Shown here piece after piece: positions 5,822-12,399 of a DNA stretch of 13,183 nucleotides. Position 1 is the stretch's first letter. Every line of letters starts with the position of its first letter. The translations under genes and the position numbers were made by a program. The stretch comes from Bdellovibrionales bacterium. Lineage in GTDB: Bacteria > Bdellovibrionota > Bdellovibrionia > Bdellovibrionales > JAMPXM01. Location of the stretch: the NCBI GenBank assembly GCA_005792225.1, contig SXSP01000405.1, forward strand, positions 1 to 13,183, in the 5' to 3' direction. The notes under the pieces were generated by a model. The model was not told where the DNA came from. It saw only the letters and a list, made by a program, of their open reading frames with translations, and searched no databases.

Positions 5822-7294
5822 TCAATCCTCAACTAAGAGCGAAGCCACCCGATCGAAGAATGCCCGCGCTTTATCTTCACGTCCTGATCCATTGTATATG
5901 AAAACAAATGTGATGATAGAGCTATCGCTGCGGCCGGCGTATCCTGACAATCCCACGACGCCGTTCAAAAGACCGGTTTTCGCGCGCACCCACTTCTCGG
6001 CCTTTGAACCCAGCATTCTCTTGCGAAGGGTTCCGTCAACACCCGCGATCGGAAGGGACGCGACATATTCAGGATAAATCGAGAAGTCCTGGTGAACGAA
6101 CTCAAGAAAACGACCGAGTTGAGCCGGCGTGAGTTTATTCTTACGAGTGAATCCGGCGGCGTTGATGAATTCGTATTCGCCCTTTTTCATCCCGGAACTT
6201 TCGAGGTACTTCAGGACCTTCGTCATTCCGCCCGCCATCGTCGCGGGTGACTCCCCTCCGACGGCGGCGATTTCCTTTACGAGCATTTCCGAGACGTAGT
6301 TGTTGGACCACTTCGACATGTCAGCCACGACCGACGAAAGAACTTTGCTCTCGGCCGTAGCAAGAACCGCCGCATCTTTTGGAGCAGCACCCGAGCGAAC
6401 TTTGCCCTTCACCGCGATTCCCCTCTGACGGAGGAACTCGACCAGGTTATAGCCCGCCCACATTTCGGGATCGGAAATGTTTTTGTAGAAGACGAGTTCC
6501 GCATGGTCAGCCGCGATTCCGCCGGAAACGATCACGACGTCGCCGTCGAATCCTTTCTCCTTCGTTCTCTCGACCGAGATTGACTTGCCCTTGCCCGCTC
6601 CAGTCGTCTTCGTTTCGTTTTTGACTTTAACGAAGGGGCTCATGACGTCGGCGACGACCTTTGCCTTTTCGCCGACCTTATCGCCCGGGCGAACGTACAC
6701 CGCAACCGAGTTCCAGTTCATCGACATCGCACCGACGGGCGCATCGTAGGCACGGTCGACACGAACGTCCTGACGGTCCTCGCCGAAACGGATCCGGTCA
6801 TATCGGGAATCGTCGACGACCACGTCGCCCTCGACCGAAGTCACGCCCGCCCGGGTGAGTTCGTTGATCAAGAACCACATGTTTTCGGAGACGAAAGAAG
6901 GGTCGCCGCCCCCTTTTAGATAGAGAGAACCCGCGAGCGCGCCGCCGTCGATCTTCGCGTCGGAAACGAGTTGAGTCTTAAACTTGTAACTGGGATGAAG
7001 CTCGTGAAGAATCGCACCGGCCGTGACGAGTTTGGAGAGAGAAGCCGGAATGAAGAGCTTATTCTCGTTATGACCGAAATAAGTCGCGAGCCCCTTTTCG
7101 TCGGTAGCGCCCACCCACATACCGACTTCGCCGTTTTTAAAGCCCGATGAATCGAGAGCCTTCTTAATTTTCTCGCCCATGGTCTGGCCGACAGATTTCG
7201 AAGCCGACGCGCTCATGCGCGAAGGTTTCGCCGCCTGAGCGGAAGTGAAGAAGAGAGACGACATTATAAGGAGTGCGCAAGCGTTGCGAAGCAT
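5822..7294 (-). CDS. dacB: D-alanyl-D-alanine carboxypeptidase/endopeptidase, PBP4 family (peptidase S13)
   Basis: A 490-residue periplasmic penicillin-binding protein that trims or cleaves peptidoglycan stem peptides. Signal peptide 1-21 (cleavage near AQA/A). Active-site motifs: S85-L-S-K88 (nucleophile Ser85), S330-N-N332 and K439-T-G441. Also seen are GGGDPSF (128-134) and the S13 stretch NAAGFTRKNKLTP, equivalent to the usual SGLSR box. The 245-residue gap between the first two motifs is close to that of E. coli PBP4, so the inserted domains II and III appear complete. This differs from the shortened PBP4 proteins described for prey remodelling in Bdellovibrio, from memory. Start: ATG at 7294 with AGGGGAA 4 bases upstream. 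It is the first gene of a likely two-gene unit with the transglycosylase downstream. Confidence 0.95.
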   Translation of the reverse strand: MLRNACALLIMSSLFFTSAQAAKPSRMSASASKSVGQTMGEKIKKALDSSGFKNGEVGMWVGATDEKGLATYFGHNENKLFIPASLSKLVTAGAILHELHPSYKFKTQLVSDAKIDGGALAGSLYLKGGGDPSFVSENMWFLINELTRAGVTSVEGDVVVDDSRYDRIRFGEDRQDVRVDRAYDAPVGAMSMNWNSVAVYVRPGDKVGEKAKVVADVMSPFVKVKNETKTTGAGKGKSISVERTKEKGFDGDVVIVSGGIAADHAELVFYKNISDPEMWAGYNLVEFLRQRGIAVKGKVRSGAAPKDAAVLATAESKVLSSVVADMSKWSNNYVSEMLVKEIAAVGGESPATMAGGMTKVLKYLESSGMKKGEYEFINAAGFTRKNKLTPAQLGRFLEFVHQDFSIYPEYVASLPIAGVDGTLRKRMLGSKAEKWVRAKTGLLNGVVGLSGYAGRSDSSIITFVFIYNGSGREDKARAFFDRVASLLVED

Positions 7295-7325
7295 GAAGTT
7301 CCCCTGGACTCTGGTGGTACCAAGA

Positions 7326-7355
7326 AGGATAGCCTCCGTTATGAGGATCCATCAA
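7326..7355 (-). promoter_or_regulatory. Candidate dacB promoter
   Basis: On the minus strand TTGATG (7350-7355) and TATCCT (7326-7331) are 18 bases apart, each 4 of 6 to the sigma70 consensus. A start near 7319 gives a leader of about 25 bases ahead of the dacB ATG at 7294, with its ribosome site inside. The rest of the 133-base divergent gap (to 7427) shows no convincing promoter for the plus-strand gene. Confidence 0.35.
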
Positions 7356-7427
7356 TATGGTTCACAGAAGGTTCGTCGCTCGCTTGCATTTTTCTGTTAA
7401 GCTTGAGTTACGGGTAGGAAGAGCACG

Positions 7428-8354
7428 ATGAGTGAAAAGGATCTTTCCGAAGGAAAACCATTCCCACGGCTTCTCTGCGTGGACGATGATCCGAGTGTTC
7501 TCGCCGCGATCATGCGGCTCTTGAGCTCGGATTTTGAAATCGTGCGAGCGATTTCCGCCGAGGAAGCGCTCCAAAAGCTCGACCAAAATCCAGACGTCGC
7601 GATCGTTCTCACGGATCACCGCATGAATGGCATGACGGGTCTTGATCTCTTGACGAAGGTCCAGGAAAAAGCGCCCGATGCGGCTCGCGTGGTTTTCTCA
7701 GGCAAAATTGATCTCTCGGAAATGGCCGGCGCGATCAACTCCGCTCGCATTCATCGCTTCATTTACAAACCATGGGACAATGACTACCTGAGAGTCCAGA
7801 TGCTCGAAGCGCTCTCAATTCATACGTCGCTCAAAGAACGCCGCGCGCTCGAAAACATGAGCGTCACCGATCCGCTCACTCAGGTGAAGAACCGAAGATA
7901 CTTTCAAGATCGTCTTCAGTCGGAGGTCGAACGCGCCGTTCGACATGATCGACCGCTCTCGCTGATCATGTCGGATGTCGACTTCTTCAAACGCTTCAAC
8001 GATGAATACGGTCATCAGGCGGGTGATCTTTTGCTCCGCTCGATCGCGCAAACGCTGTCCGCTCAGCTGCGCTCGACGGATACGATCGCCCGCTACGGCG
8101 GCGAGGAATTCGCGATCATCCTCCCCGACACACAGAAACTCGACGCGATGAAAGTCGCGGAACGTCTAAGACTCGCGCTTCGCAAGCAAGGCGGCTCCAT
8201 CGAAGGCGGACCGAACGTCGAGGTGACGATCAGCCTTGGAGTCGCGAGCGTGCCTGATAACGCGAGTACCGTGTTCAGCTTGATCCAAGCGGCGGACACG
8301 GCTCTTTACCAAGCTAAAAGGCAAGGTCGCAATCAAAGCGTTGGCGCTAGCTGA
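7428..8354 (+). CDS. Diguanylate cyclase with receiver domain (REC-GGDEF)
   Basis: A 308-residue cytoplasmic response regulator predicted to make cyclic di-GMP from two GTP when phosphorylated. Receiver domain about 13-130: acidic pocket DDD (19-21), phospho-acceptor D63 in LTDHRMNGMTG, S91, and invariant K114 in YKPWD. A helical linker (130-145) leads to the GGDEF domain with DPLT, then metal- and GTP-binding residues in SDVDFFKRFND and the signature RYGGEEF (222-228). GGEEF is a catalytically competent form. The product-inhibition I-site RSTD (215-218) lies exactly five residues before it, so feedback inhibition is expected. Start: ATG at 7428 with AGGAAG upstream. No kinase gene is adjacent, so its phosphodonor is unknown. 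It lies 23 bases upstream of the lspA-like gene and may share a transcript with it. Confidence 0.95.
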   Translation: MSEKDLSEGKPFPRLLCVDDDPSVLAAIMRLLSSDFEIVRAISAEEALQKLDQNPDVAIVLTDHRMNGMTGLDLLTKVQEKAPDAARVVFSGKIDLSEMAGAINSARIHRFIYKPWDNDYLRVQMLEALSIHTSLKERRALENMSVTDPLTQVKNRRYFQDRLQSEVERAVRHDRPLSLIMSDVDFFKRFNDEYGHQAGDLLLRSIAQTLSAQLRSTDTIARYGGEEFAIILPDTQKLDAMKVAERLRLALRKQGGSIEGGPNVEVTISLGVASVPDNASTVFSLIQAADTALYQAKRQGRNQSVGAS

Positions 8355-8370
8355 GTTCGCGGGCTAAAAT
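8341..8370 (+). promoter_or_regulatory. Candidate leaderless promoter for the lspA-like gene
   Basis: TAAAAT (8365-8370, 5 of 6 to the -10 consensus) sits 7 bases before the ATG at 8378. TTGGCG (8341-8346) lies 18 bases upstream of it as a weak -35. No purine-rich ribosome site precedes the ATG (the bases are TTTTCCT). A transcript from this promoter would begin at or beside the start codon. It overlaps the end of the diguanylate cyclase gene. Confidence 0.4.
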
Positions 8371-8377
8371 TTTTCCT

Positions 8378-9346
8378 ATGCGCAAAATCGATTGGGTTCT
8401 CGTCATCGTTCCGTTCTTTGTCACCTGGGGAATCGACCGTCTCACGAAGGCTTGGGCTCTCGGCCTCACGGGCGTGAAATTCCACGGCCCACTCGGCTTC
8501 GTACTTCATCACAATCACGGGGCGATGCTCGGTCTGTTCTCCGACGCGGCTCCCGTCTTGAGAGTGGTGAGTCTCTCGACAGGAGGAGCTTTCCTCCTCT
8601 TCTTATTCGTGGTGATCCAATATCTGCTCCCGATCAAATCGCTCACGCTCCGCTGCGGGCTTTCGATCTTGCTCGGCGGAATTCTCGGAAACGTTTCTGA
8701 TCGCATCATCTACGGACACGTCGTTGACTTCATCCTCCTCGGATCGATGGAGCGCTCGACTCCCGCATTCAACATGGCCGACGCCCTCCAGTGGGTTGGT
8801 TACGCCATGATCGCGGTCGCCCTCATCCGCGACGGCGAAATTCTCTGGCCCGAGCGCGACTCACGTCGCCGCATGTGGATCAATTTCCGTTTCCAGATGC
8901 GCTACTGCTTCATCCTCATGATGATGGGCTTCTGCTTCGCCGCGATCGCCGGCGTCTATGCCTACACTTTCCTGCGGGTCACGATTCTTGATTTCGGCGG
9001 AAACAATCCGCGAATTCTGGATTCTTACCTCACGCCGTTTTTGATCAGCTTCATTTTCGTAAGTCTCACGTTTTCGGCAGGGCTCTTTCTCGTCGGACGA
9101 GTTTTGTCGGCACGAATCGCGGGTCCTCTCTACGCTTTCGAAAAATTTCTGGATGATCTGATCTCGGGTAAACCACGTGACCTGCGCCTGCGCGCGGGCG
9201 ACGAGTTCCGCCATCTCGAACAAAGCGCCGCGAAGCTCGTGCAACGGATGATCGATCAAAAGATGATCACGCTCCCCAAAAACGATTCTTCGGAAGCTAC
9301 GGAAGAGAACCAAGACTCTCAAACCGCGGAGCCAACCGGAACATGA
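8378..9346 (+). CDS. lspA: Lipoprotein signal peptidase II (LspA) fused to a C-terminal two-helix HAMP module
   Basis: A 322-residue inner-membrane protein, about twice the usual LspA length. Residues 1-157 carry the A8 peptidase pattern: DRLTK (20-24), NHGAMLG (46-52), GGILGNVSDR (100-109), then the catalytic aspartates D117 in HVVDF and D135 in FNMADA, with four hydrophobic helices. It should remove signal peptides from diacylglyceryl-modified prolipoproteins. After a basic linker (DSRRRMW) come two more membrane helices (about 174-199, 219-241) and a HAMP-like segment (242-292: RIAGPLYAFEKFLDDL...AGDEFRHLEQ), then a Glu/Ser/Thr-rich tail. No catalytic output domain follows the HAMP. The frame is uninterrupted and the internal Met166 has no ribosome site, so it appears to be one protein. 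The start has no Shine-Dalgarno. It overlaps the next gene by ATGA. Confidence 0.9.
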   Translation: MRKIDWVLVIVPFFVTWGIDRLTKAWALGLTGVKFHGPLGFVLHHNHGAMLGLFSDAAPVLRVVSLSTGGAFLLFLFVVIQYLLPIKSLTLRCGLSILLGGILGNVSDRIIYGHVVDFILLGSMERSTPAFNMADALQWVGYAMIAVALIRDGEILWPERDSRRRMWINFRFQMRYCFILMMMGFCFAAIAGVYAYTFLRVTILDFGGNNPRILDSYLTPFLISFIFVSLTFSAGLFLVGRVLSARIAGPLYAFEKFLDDLISGKPRDLRLRAGDEFRHLEQSAAKLVQRMIDQKMITLPKNDSSEATEENQDSQTAEPTGT

Positions 9347-10227
9347 TGTTCAACTTAAAAAACCGGACCAAGAAGGCGCTCACCGCCCTCTTCGTTTTCG
9401 CCTCTTTTCAACAGGCGAATGCGATCGCGCTTCCTTATGAGTTATTCACCGAGTCGCGTCCACGCTCATTCCCCACGCAGATTCCCCACCAGGTGAATCC
9501 GCAGGTCAAAGAGTGGATTCGTTACTTCTCGGTGACCGATCGCGACCGCTTCGACCGCTTCATGGGTCGCGGCGCGATGTACAAGTCGCTTATCCAAGAT
9601 ATCTTGGTTGAAAACGGTGTTCCCGCCGAACTCTATTACCTCGCCATGATCGAGAGCGGATTCTCGCGCAGAATTCGCTCCCATGCTTCAGCGGTGGGAG
9701 TTTGGCAGTTCATCGCGCCGACCGCGCGTCGCTACGGCCTCCGCGGTGATACCGAGGTCGATGAAAGAATGGATGTCATTCGCTCGACTCGAGCGGCCGC
9801 CCGTTACCTGAAAGATCTGAAAAACGAATTCGGCTCCTGGCACCTGGCGATGGCCGCTTACAACTGCGGTGAGAACCGCGTTCGCCGTGCGATCCGCCGC
9901 TCCGGAACCCGCGACTTCTGGGCGCTCGCCCGGCAGAGGCGCCTCCCCGCCGAAACCATTCACTATATTCCGAAATTCCAGGCCGCGATGATGATCGCGC
10001 GCAATCCCGAGCGCTACGGATTCGAACGAAAGACTCTCTACGATTTCCCGCTGGTGAGAAAGAAGCGAGTTCCGAGCCGAGTTCACATCGCCGAGATCGC
10101 CCGTCGCGAAGGGGTTTCGACCCAAGCTATTTTAGGATTGAACCCTCACCTGCTCCGCAGTCGCACACCGGCTTCGCGCAAAGGGTATCATATTTATCTT
10201 CCGAAGCGCTCGCGCGGCGGCATTTGA
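9343..10227 (+). CDS. Lytic transglycosylase, SLT domain with C-terminal LysM-like region (MltD-like)
   Basis: A 294-residue exported murein glycan-cutting enzyme. Signal peptide 1-27 (cleavage after ANA). SLT domain about 90-215: YLAMIESGFS with catalytic Glu104, AVGVWQFIAPTARRYGL (117-133), MAAYNCGENRV (170-180) and IHYIPKFQA. Residues 245-288 look like a single LysM for murein binding (IAEIARREGVS...LNPHL...YHIYLP). It is shorter than E. coli MltD, which has more than one LysM. It resembles the transglycosylase at 4240-5814 only in the SLT core. The ATG overlaps the upstream TGA as ATGA; a second ATG at 9346 is an alternative. No good ribosome site is seen, so translation is probably coupled to the lspA-like gene. 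It ends 5 bases from the convergent exonuclease gene. Confidence 0.94.
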   Translation: MMFNLKNRTKKALTALFVFASFQQANAIALPYELFTESRPRSFPTQIPHQVNPQVKEWIRYFSVTDRDRFDRFMGRGAMYKSLIQDILVENGVPAELYYLAMIESGFSRRIRSHASAVGVWQFIAPTARRYGLRGDTEVDERMDVIRSTRAAARYLKDLKNEFGSWHLAMAAYNCGENRVRRAIRRSGTRDFWALARQRRLPAETIHYIPKFQAAMMIARNPERYGFERKTLYDFPLVRKKRVPSRVHIAEIARREGVSTQAILGLNPHLLRSRTPASRKGYHIYLPKRSRGGI

Positions 10228-10232
10228 TTCCT

Positions 10233-11087
10233 TTAAACAGGATCGATCGAAACGATCTTCTCGACGTAATAGCGTTTCGATCGCTGATCCTTCTCGGCAT
10301 ACGCCACCAAGAAATCTCCGTCGAGGGATCGTACCAATCCGAGCGGGTGCACGCGGCGCTTTTCGCCCGGCTTCGATCCCGCTCCGTACGCCATTTCAAC
10401 GATCTTTTGCTCTTGAATCGCGTCGATCAGGCGATGCAGAACGGGATTCTCCCGCAGTGCCCGCAATGAAAAGCGAAGCCACGTGAGTGGTCCCCCCTGA
10501 GCTTGAAATGAGTTCTCAAGAAGCGCTTCGACTCCCGTTCTTTCGAAGCACTTTAAAGCCACCTCGAGACACGCTCTCGCGTCGTCGAGAGCGCGGTGGG
10601 CAGTTCCCCGCTCGAGATTAAAAAATCCGATCAGAGTTTGCAGTCGATGATTCTCGCTCTCGGGAAAAAGCTTTCGCGAAAGAAGCGATGAACAAACGAC
10701 CGGGAGCTCGGGAAGGCTCAAGCCCGCTTTTTCAAACTCGTGAGAGATGAATCCCAAATCGAAAGGGGCGTGATGCGCGACCGGAATCGCGCCTTGAATG
10801 AACGAATGAAATTCATGAATCTTCTCGCTCATGCGCGGAGCGAGTTCGACCATCTCGTTCGTGATTCCGTGAATCGCAATGACTTCGGCGCCCATGGGCT
10901 TAGAGGGCTTGATCAGTGTTTGGAAAGTATCGATGACCTGACCGCCCCTCCACTTCACCGCGGCGATCTCGCAGATCTCCGCTTCGAGCGGGTATTTTCC
11001 GGTGGTCTCGGTGTCAAAGCCAACGAACGTGAGATTGCGCCAACGAAGCGACGCTGCGGATTCGGGAGTCAATGTAGGGATAGACAT
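10233..11087 (-). CDS. DEDDh 3'-5' exonuclease (DnaQ-like) with C-terminal WYL-like domain
   Basis: A 284-residue protein. Residues 18-182 form an exonuclease of the DNA polymerase III epsilon type: FDTETTG (D25, E27), the IHGITNEMV turn (72-80), HHAPFDLGF (D110), and HRALDDA (H164, D169), so all five DEDDh residues are present. Residues 216-284 resemble a WYL domain: LIDAIQEQKIVEMAY, RRVHPLGLV, DFLVAY in the place of WYLVAY, and RYYVEKIVSI. WYL domains usually bind ligands, often nucleic acid or nucleotides, in transcription regulators and defence proteins. No polymerase, helicase or helix-turn-helix part is present, so it is not a standard DnaQ subunit. It could act in repair, RNA turnover or defence. 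The ATG at 11087 is the only start after an in-frame TAG; AAAGG directly abuts it, too close for a normal ribosome site. Confidence 0.9.
   Translation of the reverse strand: MSIPTLTPESAASLRWRNLTFVGFDTETTGKYPLEAEICEIAAVKWRGGQVIDTFQTLIKPSKPMGAEVIAIHGITNEMVELAPRMSEKIHEFHSFIQGAIPVAHHAPFDLGFISHEFEKAGLSLPELPVVCSSLLSRKLFPESENHRLQTLIGFFNLERGTAHRALDDARACLEVALKCFERTGVEALLENSFQAQGGPLTWLRFSLRALRENPVLHRLIDAIQEQKIVEMAYGAGSKPGEKRRVHPLGLVRSLDGDFLVAYAEKDQRSKRYYVEKIVSIDPV
10244..10283. terminator. Possible hairpin at a convergent junction
   Basis: An 11-base perfect inverted repeat (CGATCGAAACG / CGTTTCGATCG) with an 18-base loop lies 16 bases after the transglycosylase stop and inside the last codons of the exonuclease gene. 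No T tract follows on either strand. CGATCG-type words are common in this sequence, so chance is possible. Confidence 0.25.
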
Positions 11088-11094
11088 CCTTTGA

Positions 11095-11103
11095 GATATA
11101 GCA
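11095..11103 (-). promoter_or_regulatory. Candidate extended -10 of the exonuclease gene
   Basis: On the minus strand TGCTATATC is an extended -10 form (TG-n-hexamer, 4 of 6). It ends 7 bases before the ATG at 11087, so the message would be leaderless or nearly so. There is no good -35. Confidence 0.3.
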
Positions 11104-11104
11104 C

Positions 11105-11116
11105 GCGAACATTCGC
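11105..11116. promoter_or_regulatory. Operator-like palindrome upstream of the exonuclease gene
   Basis: GCGAA and TTCGC flank a two-base centre in a 12-base inverted repeat, immediately upstream of the candidate extended -10 and within where a promoter spacer would fall. It also lies in the divergent region shared with the L,D-transpeptidase gene. The binding protein is unknown. Confidence 0.3.
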
Positions 11117-11265
11117 ATTCCTATAGAGCGCTTGTAATTCCTCCAGGACCGCACCAAATCTCGTCACTTCTGAGCGTCTGGTCGCGATTCAAATGCACTC
11201 AGTTGAAGTTTCACGCTGGCTTGAGAATTGAAAACCCTCGGGTCGGATTCCCAGGAGGAGCCGGT

Positions 11266-12399
11266 ATGTCGATCACAAAATTCAGAATTCTCGCGTGCCT
11301 CTCTTTGGCCACCTCTTTGCTCGCCCTCACCGCCTGCAGTCCCGCGAAATGGCGCGAAACCAGAAATACCGGTCCCGTGACTTTCCAAGCTCCGGCTCCG
11401 GCGCCGAAGCCCGCGGCACCCAACGCGTCTCCACTTGAAATCGATGAAAACCAAGATCCCGACCGTTATTTCGTCGTCGAAAATATCGCGACGGAAAAAC
11501 TGCGCGTGTACGAACGCTGTACAACGGGAACCGGCTGCGCGCACACGCTGATCCTAGAGACCGACATGGTCGTCGGAGAAGACACTCCCGAACGCGATCG
11601 CCGTTCCCTCGTCGGAACTTTCCGTATTCAGTCTTGGGTCAAGTTCCACGAGGATTCAAGAAAGCTCTACCCGTCTTGGATTCACGACGATGCTCCCGCC
11701 CTTCCCTCGCCAGGCGCATCGCTTGAAGATTGGATTGATGAGTCACTTATTCCGCGAGGCTATCGCACCGAAGGACCACGTGCTTCTTTCGGTTGGTTCA
11801 CGGCCCGCATCGGTCCGAACGCCAAGGAGCAATGGACCCACGGCACTTGGGGACACGGCGCTGACGGGGATAAATTCATTCAAGCGGTTCGCAACTCCCA
11901 GGAACGCGATCCGCGCATCATGAGTCACGGCTGCTCAAGGGTGGAAAACCAAGTTATCGCGTTCATGCACGAGATTCTGCCGCCGGGAACGAAGCTCGTA
12001 AAGGTTTACGCGAAAGAGGCTCTCGCGAAGCCCGACGGCGTGAGCTCTCCGGCCTCTGAGTTCTCATGGGATTGGGTTCTCACGAAAGAGGGCGCCCGCA
12101 CGCCCGGCCCCCGCATGAGTTTGGCGTCGGTGAAAGCGCGCAATGTTCCGTCGAGCGAAGTCCTCGATCAAGGTCGCTTCGCTCCTGATCGTCAACCGAC
12201 CGTCGTTGACGGCAACGTCTACGGACTTGACGAAGCGGAGTTCCGCGGAGTTTTCCTCATCGACGAAGGTCGCTTTGAAGATTACCGTCATCCCCGCTCG
12301 CTCGAGCGCGGTGGAATCGTAGAGAAGAGCGAAAAACTCGCCGGACCGCGCGCTTTAAAAAAGCAAGGTCGCGCGCGCGGTGCGGTCGTCAATCAATGA
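11266..12399 (+). CDS. L,D-transpeptidase-family (YkuD) lipoprotein
   Basis: A 377-residue lipoprotein. The signal peptide ends in a lipobox LTAC with lipidated Cys24; Ser follows at +2, which by E. coli rules favours the outer membrane. A Pro/Ala linker (about 41-53) leads to a YkuD-type catalytic region about 66-250. Its motif is THGTWG (191-196) followed by SHGCSRVENQ (220-229): His221, nucleophile Cys223, Arg225. Such enzymes form 3-3 crosslinks, attach lipoproteins to murein, or trim murein peptides; which applies cannot be told. C85 and C91 are close and could form a disulphide. About 127 further residues (251-377), charged and unlike any domain I know, end in a basic tail. Start: ATG at 11266, with AGGAGG 7 bases upstream and a signal peptide; the in-frame TTG at 11203 has neither. 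The last 7 bases overlap the convergent gene. Confidence 0.9.
   Translation: MSITKFRILACLSLATSLLALTACSPAKWRETRNTGPVTFQAPAPAPKPAAPNASPLEIDENQDPDRYFVVENIATEKLRVYERCTTGTGCAHTLILETDMVVGEDTPERDRRSLVGTFRIQSWVKFHEDSRKLYPSWIHDDAPALPSPGASLEDWIDESLIPRGYRTEGPRASFGWFTARIGPNAKEQWTHGTWGHGADGDKFIQAVRNSQERDPRIMSHGCSRVENQVIAFMHEILPPGTKLVKVYAKEALAKPDGVSSPASEFSWDWVLTKEGARTPGPRMSLASVKARNVPSSEVLDQGRFAPDRQPTVVDGNVYGLDEAEFRGVFLIDEGRFEDYRHPRSLERGGIVEKSEKLAGPRALKKQGRARGAVVNQ

Noticed and set aside
5815..5832. TTG start for the transglycosylase inside dacB
   Set aside because: No ribosome site precedes it, and the ATG at 5814 directly begins a good signal peptide.
9688..10125. Open frame of 145 codons opposite the second transglycosylase
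   Set aside because: Antisense to the catalytic SLT core, with no domain character.
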